DNA of 38,977 bases from Natronobacillus azotifigens (GCF_026805325.1 NZ_JAPRAT010000036.1:1-38977); one strand, 5' to 3'; counted from the stretch's first letter, positions 9,465 through 18,295 are shown. The notes: a model not told the origin generated them from the letters alone. Translations and numbers: made by a program.

Positions 9465-9478
9465 TGTAAACGCTTTAA
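9465..9478 (-). promoter_or_regulatory. cre-like site in the leader of the binding-protein gene
   Basis: TGTAAACGCTTTAA matches the catabolite-responsive element except at its last positions. It lies about 20 bp before the TTG start, next to a LacI-type operator, so CcpA control of the maltodextrin locus is plausible. Confidence 0.45.
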
Positions 9479-9491
9479 TTAAACGTTTAAT
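9478..9491. promoter_or_regulatory. LacI-family operator 1, perfect palindrome
   Basis: ATTAAACGTTTAAT is a perfect 14-bp palindrome with the central CG typical of LacI/GalR operators. It lies between the maltodextrin-binding protein gene and the divergent regulator gene. Confidence 0.7.
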
Positions 9492-9553
9492 CACATACTA
9501 TCACCATTTTAAAAGGTTGTAAATAGTAAATAATTAAAAAAAAAGCTATTTTT

Positions 9554-9569
9554 GATTAAACGTTTCATC
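9554..9569. promoter_or_regulatory. LacI-family operator 2
   Basis: GATTAAACGTTTCATC is a near-palindrome sharing ATTAAACGTTT with operator 1. Its centre is about 77 bp from the centre of operator 1, which would allow looping or separate control of the two divergent promoters. Confidence 0.65.
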
Positions 9570-9745
9570 GATTGTGTCATTGACTTATAATGATAATATG
9601 TTATTATCAACAAAACAATTTCTCATACAGAACCGATGTACTGATAAGCTTACATACATAAATAGATTAGTAGGGGGGACAAAAACGGATAGGATAGTCA
9701 CATTGGAATACTTTACTAGACTAAATAATTCCTTCCGATATAAAC

Positions 9746-10768
9746 ATGAAAAAAAACATAACCATACATGATGTTGCAAAACATGCAAATGTCTCAATAG
9801 CAACCGTATCCAATGTAATAAATGGCACAGGTAGAGTTTCTCAAAACACTTTAAATATTGTGAATAACTCTATTGATAAACTTGGCTATTATCCTAATAT
9901 TTCTGCACGAACGATGAAGAAAAAAAGTAGCAATCTTATAAGTGTAATCGTTCCTTTTCAAAACGAGAAAGGAAACTTGCATGACAATCCATTTTATTGG
10001 AACTTGGTATCAGGAATAGAAAAAGTTTCACGAAAAAATAAGTTCCAAGTCGTTTTAACTGGGGTTACTGGTGATAATGATTTAAGTCTAAACTTTATTA
10101 AAGAACGAAATATAGACGGAGTCGTTATAATAGGGGCATCACATAATGCAACTTTAGTTAAGGAAACAAAATCATTAGCGATCCCCAGCGTATTTGTTGA
10201 TAGTTACTTAATGGATGAGGAAGTATATCAAGTGTTTCTTGATGATGAGCAAGGAGGATATAAGGGGATAAAGTTTTTACTTGATCAAGGTCACAAACAC
10301 ATTGCCCTAATCGGAGGAAATAAAGAAATTAACGGCGTAATGAAAGAGCGATTTGAAGGTGCAAAGAAAGCTTTTGCACAGACTGACATCACTATTGATG
10401 AATCGATTTACATAGACGTACCTGTTTCAATGGAGGGGGGATATGACGCTGGAGAGATCATTATAAACCATCCTAAAATAACAGCAATATTCTGTTTTTC
10501 AGACGTGTTAGCCATTGGACTAATGAAATATTTATCCGAAAAAAAGAAAAGAATCCCTGATGACTACGCCTTGATCGGATTCGATAATATCTCTGCTTCA
10601 CAGTATACCACTCCTCCTCTTACAACGATTTCACAGAATACCGTCCATAAGGGCGAGGTTACTGCCAATCTTTTAATTGACCAAATTATGAATAATAATG
10701 ATATAAAGCAAAAGAAAATTATCCTACCAATTTCACTAATCGAAAGAGAAAGCACTTCTTATTTATAA
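9746..10768 (+). CDS. LacI-family transcriptional regulator (MalR-like)
   Basis: This 340-residue regulator has an N-terminal helix-turn-helix (ITIHDVAKHANVSIATVSNV, about 4-25) and hinge, then a periplasmic-binding-protein-like sugar-sensing domain (ISVIVPF from about 65 to the end, with DDYALIGFDNISASQYTTPPLTTI). Its divergent position next to the maltodextrin-binding protein gene, with two palindromic operators between them, suggests it represses the maltodextrin genes and itself in response to a maltose-type sugar. The effector is inferred. No strong Shine-Dalgarno precedes the ATG. A short upstream reading frame that follows an AGGGGGG run overlaps the start and might couple translation. 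Confidence 0.88.
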   Translation: MKKNITIHDVAKHANVSIATVSNVINGTGRVSQNTLNIVNNSIDKLGYYPNISARTMKKKSSNLISVIVPFQNEKGNLHDNPFYWNLVSGIEKVSRKNKFQVVLTGVTGDNDLSLNFIKERNIDGVVIIGASHNATLVKETKSLAIPSVFVDSYLMDEEVYQVFLDDEQGGYKGIKFLLDQGHKHIALIGGNKEINGVMKERFEGAKKAFAQTDITIDESIYIDVPVSMEGGYDAGEIIINHPKITAIFCFSDVLAIGLMKYLSEKKKRIPDDYALIGFDNISASQYTTPPLTTISQNTVHKGEVTANLLIDQIMNNNDIKQKKIILPISLIERESTSYL

Positions 10769-10837
10769 CTAACTATGCGCTCACTGTTACTTAATCACCA
10801 AAGCAGTCTGGTTGTGAAGTATTGTGAGTATTAAGAA

Positions 10838-10917
10838 GCTAGCGTTTCTTGCTCTCTTTAAAACACCTTTAATTTTCATGTTAATTGGAAGTAGTAATCT
10901 TACGGACGATTGCCCTG
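10838..10917 (+). repeat. Degenerate relative of the structured element, copy D
   Basis: GCTAGCGTTTC (about 10838) and TTACGGACGATTGCCCTG (about 10900-10917) match the GCTAGCGTCCG and TTACGGACGGTTGCTCCG arms of copy B at 28357-28435. The hairpin between them has decayed. It lies after the lacI-type gene on the plus strand. Confidence 0.4.
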
Positions 10918-10966
10918 AAATAAATCTGCATTTACTTATAAATGGTTAGGCTAGAACAAAAGCACA

Positions 10967-11090
10967 GAGCGCCGATTAAAAACGTAGCAACTGGAACGAA
11001 TCAATGGAGGTAAAGGAATCACGGTAAGCTTGCGAACCGATGATGACTTATCGCAGATTGCTTCGTGAAGTTGCCTAGTTTTTGGCGCCC
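10967..11090. other. Inverted-repeat-bounded noncoding block
   Basis: The left arm GAGCGCCGATTAAAAACGTA plus GCAACT (10967-10992) pairs with the right arm AGTTGCCTAGTTTTTGGCGC (11069-11088), with a 4-nt bulge and mismatches. Inside, CTTGCGAA and TTCGTGAAG form a smaller nested stem. The block is richer in G+C than its surroundings and has no open reading frame. It could be a structured RNA or a small non-autonomous mobile element. Confidence 0.5.
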
Positions 11091-11165
11091 GAAGCTCGAT
11101 GAGGCTATATCCTGTTCGGAAAAGTTATCCCCAGCAAACGAATTTTAAAATTTCCTAGACAAATA

Positions 11166-11206
11166 AAAAGGTTCTTTACTTCCCACTTCGAAGTAAAGAA
11201 CCTTTT
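11166..11206. terminator. Bidirectional intrinsic terminator
   Basis: AAAAGGTTCTTTACTT and AAGTAAAGAACCTTTT form a perfect 16-bp stem with A and T runs at both bases. It ends transcripts of the minus-strand GH51 gene and could stop plus-strand transcription too. Confidence 0.85.
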
Positions 11207-11229
11207 ATTGAATAACTTAACACACACTC

Positions 11230-11268
11230 TCGACAAAATAAGTCAAATTTCGGGTGGTGACAGGCACC
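11230..11268 (-). repeat. REP-like repeat, copy 1
   Basis: TCGACAAAAT, a 12-nt insertion-like stretch, then CGGGTGGTGACAGGCACC. The end of the repeat is 2 nt from the stop codon of the GH51 gene. Confidence 0.7.
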
Positions 11269-11270
11269 GG

Positions 11271-14200
11271 TTAGTTTATGTCTAATATGATTATGTTTAC
11301 TGAGTTGGCTGGTAATGTTACGACTGTTTGATTGTTTGTTAACTGAATAGACGTTTCAGATGGTGTTACTTTCTCATCGTTTTTCTTATTTACGTTTGGG
11401 GTATTCAGAAACTCCGTATCTCCAGTAACGGTGATCATTTTTGCTTCTGTTTCTAACCTAACGTCATTCATTACGATCTCTGTCTTCTTATCAAATGGAT
11501 CTGCATTGACTAATTTCACATAAATGTGTTGATCATCTTTTGTAACAGAATGGAAAATTTCATTATTATACGCTTTTAGTTTGTAGTTTAATACTTTGCT
11601 GGTAAATGTACCGTCTGTATAAGAACAGATCAGATTGTCTCCATTTTCTCCACCATAATTAACAGAAATCGTATACGGTGTTCCTTCTGTTATTTCTTCA
11701 TAACAACTTGCTCTTAAGTTACCTGCAGCTGTACTAGATGAATAATCCCCTAACTTATAAGCTTCAATTCCTTGTTTATAGACTTTCACACCTGTTGCAT
11801 TACCATCATAGCCAATTGCATATTCAATGACATCTTTCTTATCTGGTGAGATATCTGTCAGTCCAACACCTAGGTAAAATCCATCTGTTCCAGTTACTTT
11901 TGTTGCTTCTAATCTCACGTTGTAATTACACCATTCCTCATTTAGGATATACAAACCGTTCAAGCCACCATCTTGAGCCTGTAATGTCAAACCTTTTTCT
12001 GGATCAAGTTTATATCCAATTGAGCCAGGAATCGTTTCCCAAGCTGAATTCAATTCTTTTGTAAAGTCCTGTTCAAATAATGTATCACCAGTAACGTTAT
12101 CCAAAACTTTTACTTGTTTGACATTAATTTTAGCATTTCCAGTTGCTATTTCAATACCACCATGTGGTTTAAGTTCTTTTAATTGACCATTCTGATAAGA
12201 TGCAAAAGATGTTGTTAATAACTTATCCCCTAGATATTTGGCAAACAAATGCTGCACGTAATAATTTGGCGTATACCAAACCGTTTCATCATCAAACCAA
12301 ATCATATCGGGCGTCCATCGATAAGTACCATCTGTTAATACTTTATTAAACAATGGTGCATAAGCGATTAATCGGACAACATCGGCATTGTTTTCATATC
12401 CGGTCATGATTGCCCCTTCTGCAATTGCACCAGCTAATGTATTTTTATCAGTAGAAGCAAATTCACCAACAAAAACCTTGGAAGTTTCTGTTTCATCCAA
12501 TCTACCATCCGCTTGATAGGCACGATAATAATAGTTATATCGATCAACGTTGTTTAATAGGTACTCATTGGAACGATAATAGTGCTCATCTGCAATGGTA
12601 TCCATATAATTCGATTGTTCTTCATACCAAGAAACCGTTTCTTCTGTCACTTCTTTTCCATCTGTAAATGCTACCGTTGCGGTACCGGTTGTGTTTCCAC
12701 TTAGGAATTTCCACCCTTGTTGATAGGCATCATCATCCGCTTGTGCACCAACTGTTGAAATAATATGAAGTTCATAACCAGGGTAAGTATTTTCCATGTA
12801 AGTATCAATCGATGTTTTGAAGTATTCAAAGTTTGCGAAAAACTCTGTACCCCAGTTTTCATTACCTATCCCTAAATAATGCAAGTCGAATGGTGCTTCA
12901 TGGCCCATCTCTTTACGTAGAGACGCCCATTCATTCTTTTCAAAATCGGTATTGATTGCAAAATCAATCAAGTCGGTAAAACTTTTCACATAATAATCTC
13001 TTAACTTTCCACCAGCAGGATGGACATAATCTGATCGCGCTTGACAAAGCACACCACATGCCATGACAGGAAGTGGAGTTGCATCTAAGTCCTCTGCTAA
13101 TTGGAAGTACTCCATGTACCCTAAGCCCATTGTCATCATGTAACCCCAGACATTAAAGTTCTCTTTACGAAGTTCAATAGCACCTACAGAATCTTTCCAT
13201 TCGTAAACATTCTCCCAGATATAAGAACCTTCTGAAATACACCCACCAGGGAAACGAAGGAATTTCGGGTGAAGATCCACAAGCGCATTAACTAAGTCTT
13301 TGCGCAGGCGGTAGTTTGGATTTCCTTTATAGTTGGAGTGAGCCGTTACAGAACGTGCTTCTTCACTCGCTCCCCAAACATCTTTTGGCATTAACGAAAC
13401 CATATCAATTGAAACTTCACCAGTAAAACGTAAAGCAAGTTGACCAAGTCCAGAATTAGATGCGGTTAAAGTAAGTGCGGAATCGACACCATATTTCTTC
13501 CACGTGTTTCCACCTTCAACAGCCACAACGACTTCATCACTAATCACTTCACCATTTTCATTTTGTAAAGTTACACGAATCGTTCCATCAACTTCTGCTT
13601 TTGCCCAAATCGTAAAATCAAATTGTTCACCTTGTTTAATTGAGATTGCACAATGATGATTAGAGTCAGTAAACCCTTTGTTAATAATCGTGCTACCATC
13701 AGCTACGGTGATATAATGCGAGTTGACATCTTGATCTGTAACACCAAAAAAGTCATTCAATCCACCTTTATTCTGTACGGTTACCTGATCAACGTCACCA
13801 AACCATGCATGAAGTGGTTGGTGATTACGCCCTGTCGAGCACCCACATGCACCAGAATTATGCGAATACGTATCAAATACAAACGATTCAAATGAACGAT
13901 TTTGCACAAGCTCTGCATAAATACCACCATCAGCAGCATTATTAATATCCTCATAAAAAAGGCCATACATAACATCACTTATATCTAATATTTCATCATC
14001 ACCATTAATCGTTAAATGATGTGATGGTAGATCTTCTGGAATGATAGTTACATTAAAGGATTTTTTTGCAACAGCAGTTCCTTTCTTTAAAACTGCGGTA
14101 AGTGTGACACCTGTAGGCTTATCAATATTTCCAACAACACCGTTGGAAGTTAGTGCTTTTTCATCATTTGATGTCCAAGCAACCTCCACCTTCCCTCCCA

Positions 14201-15026
14201 TAAGTGTCGATGGTAATGCGATATCTTTAGAAATCACTTTGATTGGAAAAGATAAATATTTCTCTTTCGCCAATTCAACAATCTCTTCAGGATTGAGGGA
14301 TTCACACATTACTTCAATCACCTCATCTTGAGACAATCCTGCTTCGTAAACACGAAAATCAGCTAATGAACCTTCAAAATCCGGATCTACATCATATTGA
14401 GATTTACCAATAAAATTTTTGCTATAATTTTCTAGATTAGAAAAAGTGTCAAACCATTGACGCAAACGTTTATATGTCCCACTTGATGTTTGACTTATAG
14501 ATCCATCAGCAACTAGTTCTCCGTTTACGTAAATAACAGGGCCCGCACTACTTAATGTTCCACCTTCTGTACCAATGACAGACATCGCAACATGCATCCA
14601 TTCTCCCGAGCTAAATGCTTTGCCACTATCAGCAACAAGATCCTCTTCTAAAAAACACACCCCACGTAAACTACGTGTCATAAATAAATAAGGACCATTG
14701 TTGCCTTGTCCAAAATCAAATATTCTTTCCCAAACATCCGAACCTTTTTTTAAATAAACCCATGAACTGATTGTTATCCCCGTTTGATCACTAACGTTTT
14801 TCAACAGACCAGCAGGCAGGCTTAAATAAGATGTTCCGCTTGCTCCACCAGTTAGTGTTACTGCTTTTCTACCACCTACTTCTTCAATGATTGGTTTATT
14901 TTTACCCTCTGGTGTTGCATCATTGTTATTGCCTGAACGATCGTTACCAATGTTATCCCCTTCATCAAAGGCATAGTGAGCGATCAGTTGATCCTTAATG
15001 GAAGTGCTTTCATATTTCTGTACCAT
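11271..15026 (-). CDS. Large multidomain alpha-L-arabinofuranosidase, glycoside hydrolase family 51
   Basis: This 1251-residue protein combines an N-terminal LamG/concanavalin-like domain (about 12-240), a bacterial Ig-like domain (about 255-330) and a GH51 module. The GH51 part starts at MYGLFYEDINNAADGGIYAE (about 353), has acid/base E723 in IGNENWG and nucleophile E855 in VFVGEFAS. A family-16-like beta-sandwich insert (about 970-1190) precedes the final strands. It should release arabinose from arabinoxylan or arabinan fragments. AAAGGAG lies 7 nt before the ATG and there is no signal peptide, so it appears cytoplasmic. That is unusual for an enzyme with LamG and Ig-like modules. A sigma-A promoter lies upstream and a REP-like repeat abuts the stop codon. 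Confidence 0.88.
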   Translation of the reverse strand: MVQKYESTSIKDQLIAHYAFDEGDNIGNDRSGNNNDATPEGKNKPIIEEVGGRKAVTLTGGASGTSYLSLPAGLLKNVSDQTGITISSWVYLKKGSDVWERIFDFGQGNNGPYLFMTRSLRGVCFLEEDLVADSGKAFSSGEWMHVAMSVIGTEGGTLSSAGPVIYVNGELVADGSISQTSSGTYKRLRQWFDTFSNLENYSKNFIGKSQYDVDPDFEGSLADFRVYEAGLSQDEVIEVMCESLNPEEIVELAKEKYLSFPIKVISKDIALPSTLMGGKVEVAWTSNDEKALTSNGVVGNIDKPTGVTLTAVLKKGTAVAKKSFNVTIIPEDLPSHHLTINGDDEILDISDVMYGLFYEDINNAADGGIYAELVQNRSFESFVFDTYSHNSGACGCSTGRNHQPLHAWFGDVDQVTVQNKGGLNDFFGVTDQDVNSHYITVADGSTIINKGFTDSNHHCAISIKQGEQFDFTIWAKAEVDGTIRVTLQNENGEVISDEVVVAVEGGNTWKKYGVDSALTLTASNSGLGQLALRFTGEVSIDMVSLMPKDVWGASEEARSVTAHSNYKGNPNYRLRKDLVNALVDLHPKFLRFPGGCISEGSYIWENVYEWKDSVGAIELRKENFNVWGYMMTMGLGYMEYFQLAEDLDATPLPVMACGVLCQARSDYVHPAGGKLRDYYVKSFTDLIDFAINTDFEKNEWASLRKEMGHEAPFDLHYLGIGNENWGTEFFANFEYFKTSIDTYMENTYPGYELHIISTVGAQADDDAYQQGWKFLSGNTTGTATVAFTDGKEVTEETVSWYEEQSNYMDTIADEHYYRSNEYLLNNVDRYNYYYRAYQADGRLDETETSKVFVGEFASTDKNTLAGAIAEGAIMTGYENNADVVRLIAYAPLFNKVLTDGTYRWTPDMIWFDDETVWYTPNYYVQHLFAKYLGDKLLTTSFASYQNGQLKELKPHGGIEIATGNAKINVKQVKVLDNVTGDTLFEQDFTKELNSAWETIPGSIGYKLDPEKGLTLQAQDGGLNGLYILNEEWCNYNVRLEATKVTGTDGFYLGVGLTDISPDKKDVIEYAIGYDGNATGVKVYKQGIEAYKLGDYSSSTAAGNLRASCYEEITEGTPYTISVNYGGENGDNLICSYTDGTFTSKVLNYKLKAYNNEIFHSVTKDDQHIYVKLVNADPFDKKTEIVMNDVRLETEAKMITVTGDTEFLNTPNVNKKNDEKVTPSETSIQLTNNQTVVTLPANSVNIIILDIN

Positions 15027-15121
15027 GAATGTTCTCCTTTACTACTAATAATAGTATTAACACATGTTTTTTTCAGAAAATAGATTTTTTCATTTGAGCG
15101 ACGAAACATGTACTTACAACT

Positions 15122-15150
15122 ATTATAATATTAGACTTAGTTTTTTCCAA
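15122..15150 (-). promoter_or_regulatory. Sigma-A promoter of the GH51 gene
   Basis: On the minus strand TTGGAA (15150-15145) is followed after 17 bp by a perfect TATAAT (15127-15122), about 95 bp before the start codon. The rest of the intergenic region 15027-15334 is AT-rich with nothing else recognised. Confidence 0.65.
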
Positions 15151-15334
15151 CTGTTTTCATATGTTTTTCAAAAATAGTTATGAATGCCGTTAATAAAGGA
15201 TATAAATTCTATAATTTCTTGTCCGAACATATTTTTTTAAAACTCTATAAAAAAGTGAATATATTAATATACAATAGTTATCATATGTTATTTTCCAATG
15301 CTCTAGTTAGCGAAATAGACTAAATTACTCACTT

Positions 15335-15712
15335 TTATTTAACAAACAAAGCTCCTAAAACCAGCTGGATCAATCCAAGCACAAAAAACAAAACATGAAG
15401 GAAAATAACCGTGTAGAGTATGTAACACTGAATAACAATCCATACACAGAGGATAAGTCCAAGTAAGATACTTCCATACGCACAGAGTGACTTATCTCTT
15501 ATGGTCATGATCGCAGCAATGACATTACCTCCCCCCAATATACAAAAAAGAAATAATCCAGGGATGAAAAAGTTTTCAAATGGGCCATTAATCAAAGTAT
15601 CTGCCGGCATTCCTAGAGGTGCTTCAGGATTAACGAGCGCTCCAAAGCCTCCAAAAACTGCACCTATTCCAATGAATAGATGTAGAGTAATTATTATAGA
15701 CTTTAATTTCAT
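15335..15712 (-). CDS. Small four-helix membrane protein of unknown function
   Basis: This 125-residue protein is almost entirely hydrophobic. Four membrane segments are visible at about 4-26, 45-68, 74-97 and 100-123, joined by short loops, one containing NPEAPLGMP. I do not recognise a family. The ATG at 15710-15712 is preceded by AGGAGAGAAGGGG, which is why I prefer it to a start 14 codons upstream that would overlap a REP-like repeat. It lies alone between the GH51 gene and the DUF2207 gene, all on the minus strand. Membrane location is clear; function is not. Confidence 0.65.
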   Translation of the reverse strand: MKLKSIIITLHLFIGIGAVFGGFGALVNPEAPLGMPADTLINGPFENFFIPGLFLFCILGGGNVIAAIMTIRDKSLCAYGSILLGLILCVWIVIQCYILYTVIFLHVLFFVLGLIQLVLGALFVK

Positions 15713-15751
15713 AACATCCCCTTCTCTCCTAACTATTGAAAAAGTGACGAT

Positions 15752-15783
15752 CATTCGACAAAAAACGGGCGGTGACAGGCACC
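15752..15783 (-). repeat. REP-like repeat, copy 2
   Basis: An intact copy (CATTCGACAAAAAACGGGCG, then GTGACAGGCACC). The flanking ACGAT is shared with copy 6, so these two copies match over about 39 bp. It lies between the DUF2207 gene and the small membrane protein gene. Confidence 0.8.
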
Positions 15784-15862
15784 CCCCTACATTATTTTCT
15801 TTCTTTTCTTCATCTTACTCTCCCTAAGTCGTTGAAATCGACGTGAACAAATACGACTGATT

Positions 15863-15889
15863 TTTTGACAAAAACCAGGTGGCGATACC
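15863..15889 (-). repeat. REP-like repeat, copy 3, degenerate
   Basis: TTTGACAAAAACCAGGTGGC then GATACC resembles the repeat but has diverged at many positions. It abuts the stop codon of the DUF2207 gene at 15890 and lies about 80 bp from copy 2 in the same orientation. Confidence 0.5.
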
Positions 15890-17599
15890 CTAACGGGAGC
15901 CGCCACCACCTCCGCCAAAGGAACCGCCCCCGCCACCGATACTTGTGCTGCCACCTCCACCACTTGCGGCGCTATATCCACTTTCATAACCTTTGGTAAA
16001 GCTTCTTGTATACATGCGCATCAGGTAAATGTCCGTATACGTAATTTGTGTATTGTTTATATACTGAGGGTGGAATTTTTCTAACTGTTTAGAAACCTGA
16101 TCAGCCAAACCATAAAGGCTAGCCCAAATTAATAAATCCTCCCACATTACAACTTCTTTTACTTCTCGCTCATTAAGTAATGAAAAATCATCTAAATAGT
16201 TCTCGAATTGAATCAAGTTGTTGAACAATTCTTCCCCCTTTGGTGTGCTTTTTATGATGGTGGTTGGAAATATATTCATTATATCTACTCTTTTTTCAAT
16301 CAAATAATCTTGATCAAACAGTCTCTCTTTTGATTGAGAATCTAGCTCTAATTTAATGTCCGTAATCTTTTTATAATTAATTTCTGTCCAATTTTTCAAC
16401 TTTTTCTCATAAAGTTTTCCATCTGAATCTGCTGCAGAGGTAATCACATTCCAAAACTTCTTCTCTAATGAAGGAGCATCATAATTTAGTTCACCACGAT
16501 TAACTTGAATAGTTGAGGATTTTTTATTTAATTTTCTTCCTGTACTTTTTGTTGTATAAGTGATCCGTTGTTCTTTTAGCCATTTCAACATGAAGGCACT
16601 AAAATAGTCCTCAACTTCCCCTTTGCCAACCCTTTGAAGTAAATAAGCAACATCGGTAATTGACGCATACTTGTAGGGAACTTCTCGATAGTATTTCCCC
16701 TCATTCATTAGTCTTCTTTTCTTCCCAGTAACAAGTGGGTTTTCCCTTTGAATAGCCCGGTGCCTTAATGACGTATAAATGCTTGTAAACAAAACAATGA
16801 TGAAAATAAATATTCCGATCACCACAAATAATACCGTATCGCTTGGATCGTTGTGAGGGTCATTGTAGGAACTGCCATCCTTCGCGTCTTCTTCCTGCTC
16901 ACTTAGTGTCCGCTCCAAACTTAGGGTAGGCTGAAATGGATTGTCTAAAAACTGCATCAGTATCGTAATGTGATTGCGATCACTCAATTCTGTGTTAGAC
17001 CAACCTACTAAGTCACCATTTTCCAGATGAATTTCTCCAGCAAATCCAAATCCCCATATTTTAGTATATTCTTGCGTGAAAGGATGAGAACCAGTGATGG
17101 TTATTGTAACTTCCTCAGGATTAATATTGTTTCTTCCATCAAAAAAACGCCAATTCATCCCCTGGCCATCTTCAAGTTGTCTCACCATACCGCTAATTGT
17201 ATAACTGACCGTGTACTCATGCTCTCCATACTCACCAATACCCCAACTTAATTCTTGGCCATTATTCGTTTCAACAATCCCGTATTTCCCTGCTTTTTCT
17301 TCCCTACTTGCATCAATATCCCAGTTTGGCTCGAATGATAGTGGCTCTCCAAAGTCACTAACATGAAAATTCGTCACTTCGGAACCACCTAGATTTTCCA
17401 TCACAATATAAATTTCAGTGTCCTCCGTTAAATACATATGACGTGTTTCCGTGATCACCCCGGAACCATCTTCTTGAAGCTCAATGTGATAGTCAAGTAA
17501 TGACATAGAATTCGCATAGACCGCGGTTCCACAAAAAGCCGCACTTAATGCAAATAAAACAAATAAAGCAAACAAAAACTTTGGTGCATTTTTTCGCAT
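15890..17599 (-). CDS. DUF2207-family membrane protein with glycine-rich tail
   Basis: This protein of about 569 residues belongs to the DUF2207 family of predicted membrane proteins. A signal peptide (FALFVLFALSAAFCGTAVYA, about 9-30) leads to an extracellular domain with DYHIELQEDGSGVITETRHM. A transmembrane helix follows (VLFVVIGIFIFIIVLF, about 255), then a cytoplasmic domain. The C-terminus is a run of GGGGS-type repeats ending GGGGGGSR, a feature of this family. The ATG at 17597-17599 has GGAG at good spacing; a TTG start at 17614 is possible. It overlaps or abuts the LemA gene stop, so the two are translationally coupled. Its role is unknown; the LemA pairing suggests a shared envelope function. 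Confidence 0.85.
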   Translation of the reverse strand: MRKNAPKFLFALFVLFALSAAFCGTAVYANSMSLLDYHIELQEDGSGVITETRHMYLTEDTEIYIVMENLGGSEVTNFHVSDFGEPLSFEPNWDIDASREEKAGKYGIVETNNGQELSWGIGEYGEHEYTVSYTISGMVRQLEDGQGMNWRFFDGRNNINPEEVTITITGSHPFTQEYTKIWGFGFAGEIHLENGDLVGWSNTELSDRNHITILMQFLDNPFQPTLSLERTLSEQEEDAKDGSSYNDPHNDPSDTVLFVVIGIFIFIIVLFTSIYTSLRHRAIQRENPLVTGKKRRLMNEGKYYREVPYKYASITDVAYLLQRVGKGEVEDYFSAFMLKWLKEQRITYTTKSTGRKLNKKSSTIQVNRGELNYDAPSLEKKFWNVITSAADSDGKLYEKKLKNWTEINYKKITDIKLELDSQSKERLFDQDYLIEKRVDIMNIFPTTIIKSTPKGEELFNNLIQFENYLDDFSLLNEREVKEVVMWEDLLIWASLYGLADQVSKQLEKFHPQYINNTQITYTDIYLMRMYTRSFTKGYESGYSAASGGGGSTSIGGGGGSFGGGGGGSR

Positions 17600-17604
17600 A
17601 TCCA

Positions 17605-18156
17605 TCAACTCCAACTTGGCATATCTGTTTTGTTTGAAGAATTTTCAAAATAAGTTTCCGTCGTAAAATGAAACAGATTTGCAATAATATTAGATGGTAC
17701 TGTTTGAATGATACGATTATATTTTGTCACCGTATCATTGAAAATCATCCGAGATTGACGAACCTGTTGTTCGTATTTATCTACATTTTTTAATGTATCT
17801 TGATACACTTGACTTGCTTTTAATTCTGGATAACTTTCAGCCACCGCAAACAACTTGCCCATCGCTTGATTGAACAAGCGATCATCTTCATTCACGTCAG
17901 ATACTGCTGCACCTTGCCCAAGTGTAGATCGTTGCTCTGTAATATCAGCAAGTGTCTTCGCTTCATATTCCGCATACTGTTTTGTTCCCTCAATCATATT
18001 TTTCAATGCGTCCCAACGTGACTCTACTTGGGTTGATATTTGTCCCATAGCATTCCTTACTAACTCTCGTGCTCGGATGAGATTGTTATAAGTAGAAATA
18101 ACCCAACCAATCAATAAAACAATAATTACAATAGTACCGATAAGATAATAAATCAT
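17605..18156 (-). CDS. LemA family protein
   Basis: This 183-residue protein has one N-terminal membrane helix (IGTIVIIVLLIGWVIS, about 6-21) followed by the helical LemA domain. The family pattern is clear: YNNLIRARELVRNAMGQIST, VESRWDALKNMI, AESYPELKASQVY and IRQSR-like MIFNDTVTKYNRIIQTVPSNI. AAAGGAG precedes the ATG by 9 nt. The stop codon TGA lies within the start region of the DUF2207 gene, showing a two-gene operon. LemA proteins are membrane-anchored with the N-terminus outside and are poorly characterised. Confidence 0.92.
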   Translation of the reverse strand: MIYYLIGTIVIIVLLIGWVISTYNNLIRARELVRNAMGQISTQVESRWDALKNMIEGTKQYAEYEAKTLADITEQRSTLGQGAAVSDVNEDDRLFNQAMGKLFAVAESYPELKASQVYQDTLKNVDKYEQQVRQSRMIFNDTVTKYNRIIQTVPSNIIANLFHFTTETYFENSSNKTDMPSWS

Positions 18157-18295
18157 ACAAATACACTCCTTTTTATCAATCTATTATTATTATAACGAAA
18201 ATATGGCTTGTTAAATATAAAAATAGGTATAAGTTACCATTGGTTTTCGTTTTACTTATCTAAAATTTGAAATATCTTACACCGATAATCTTTTT

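Noticed and set aside
9701..9771. Short TTG-initiated frame overlapping the start of the maltodextrin regulator gene
   Set aside because: It is 22 codons, rich in lysine and histidine from A-rich DNA, and the AGGGGGG run is too far upstream of it.
15787..15813. Eight-codon frame MKKRKKIM before REP-like copy 2
   Set aside because: Although AGGGAGAG precedes it, it is too short to judge and is probably an A-rich accident.
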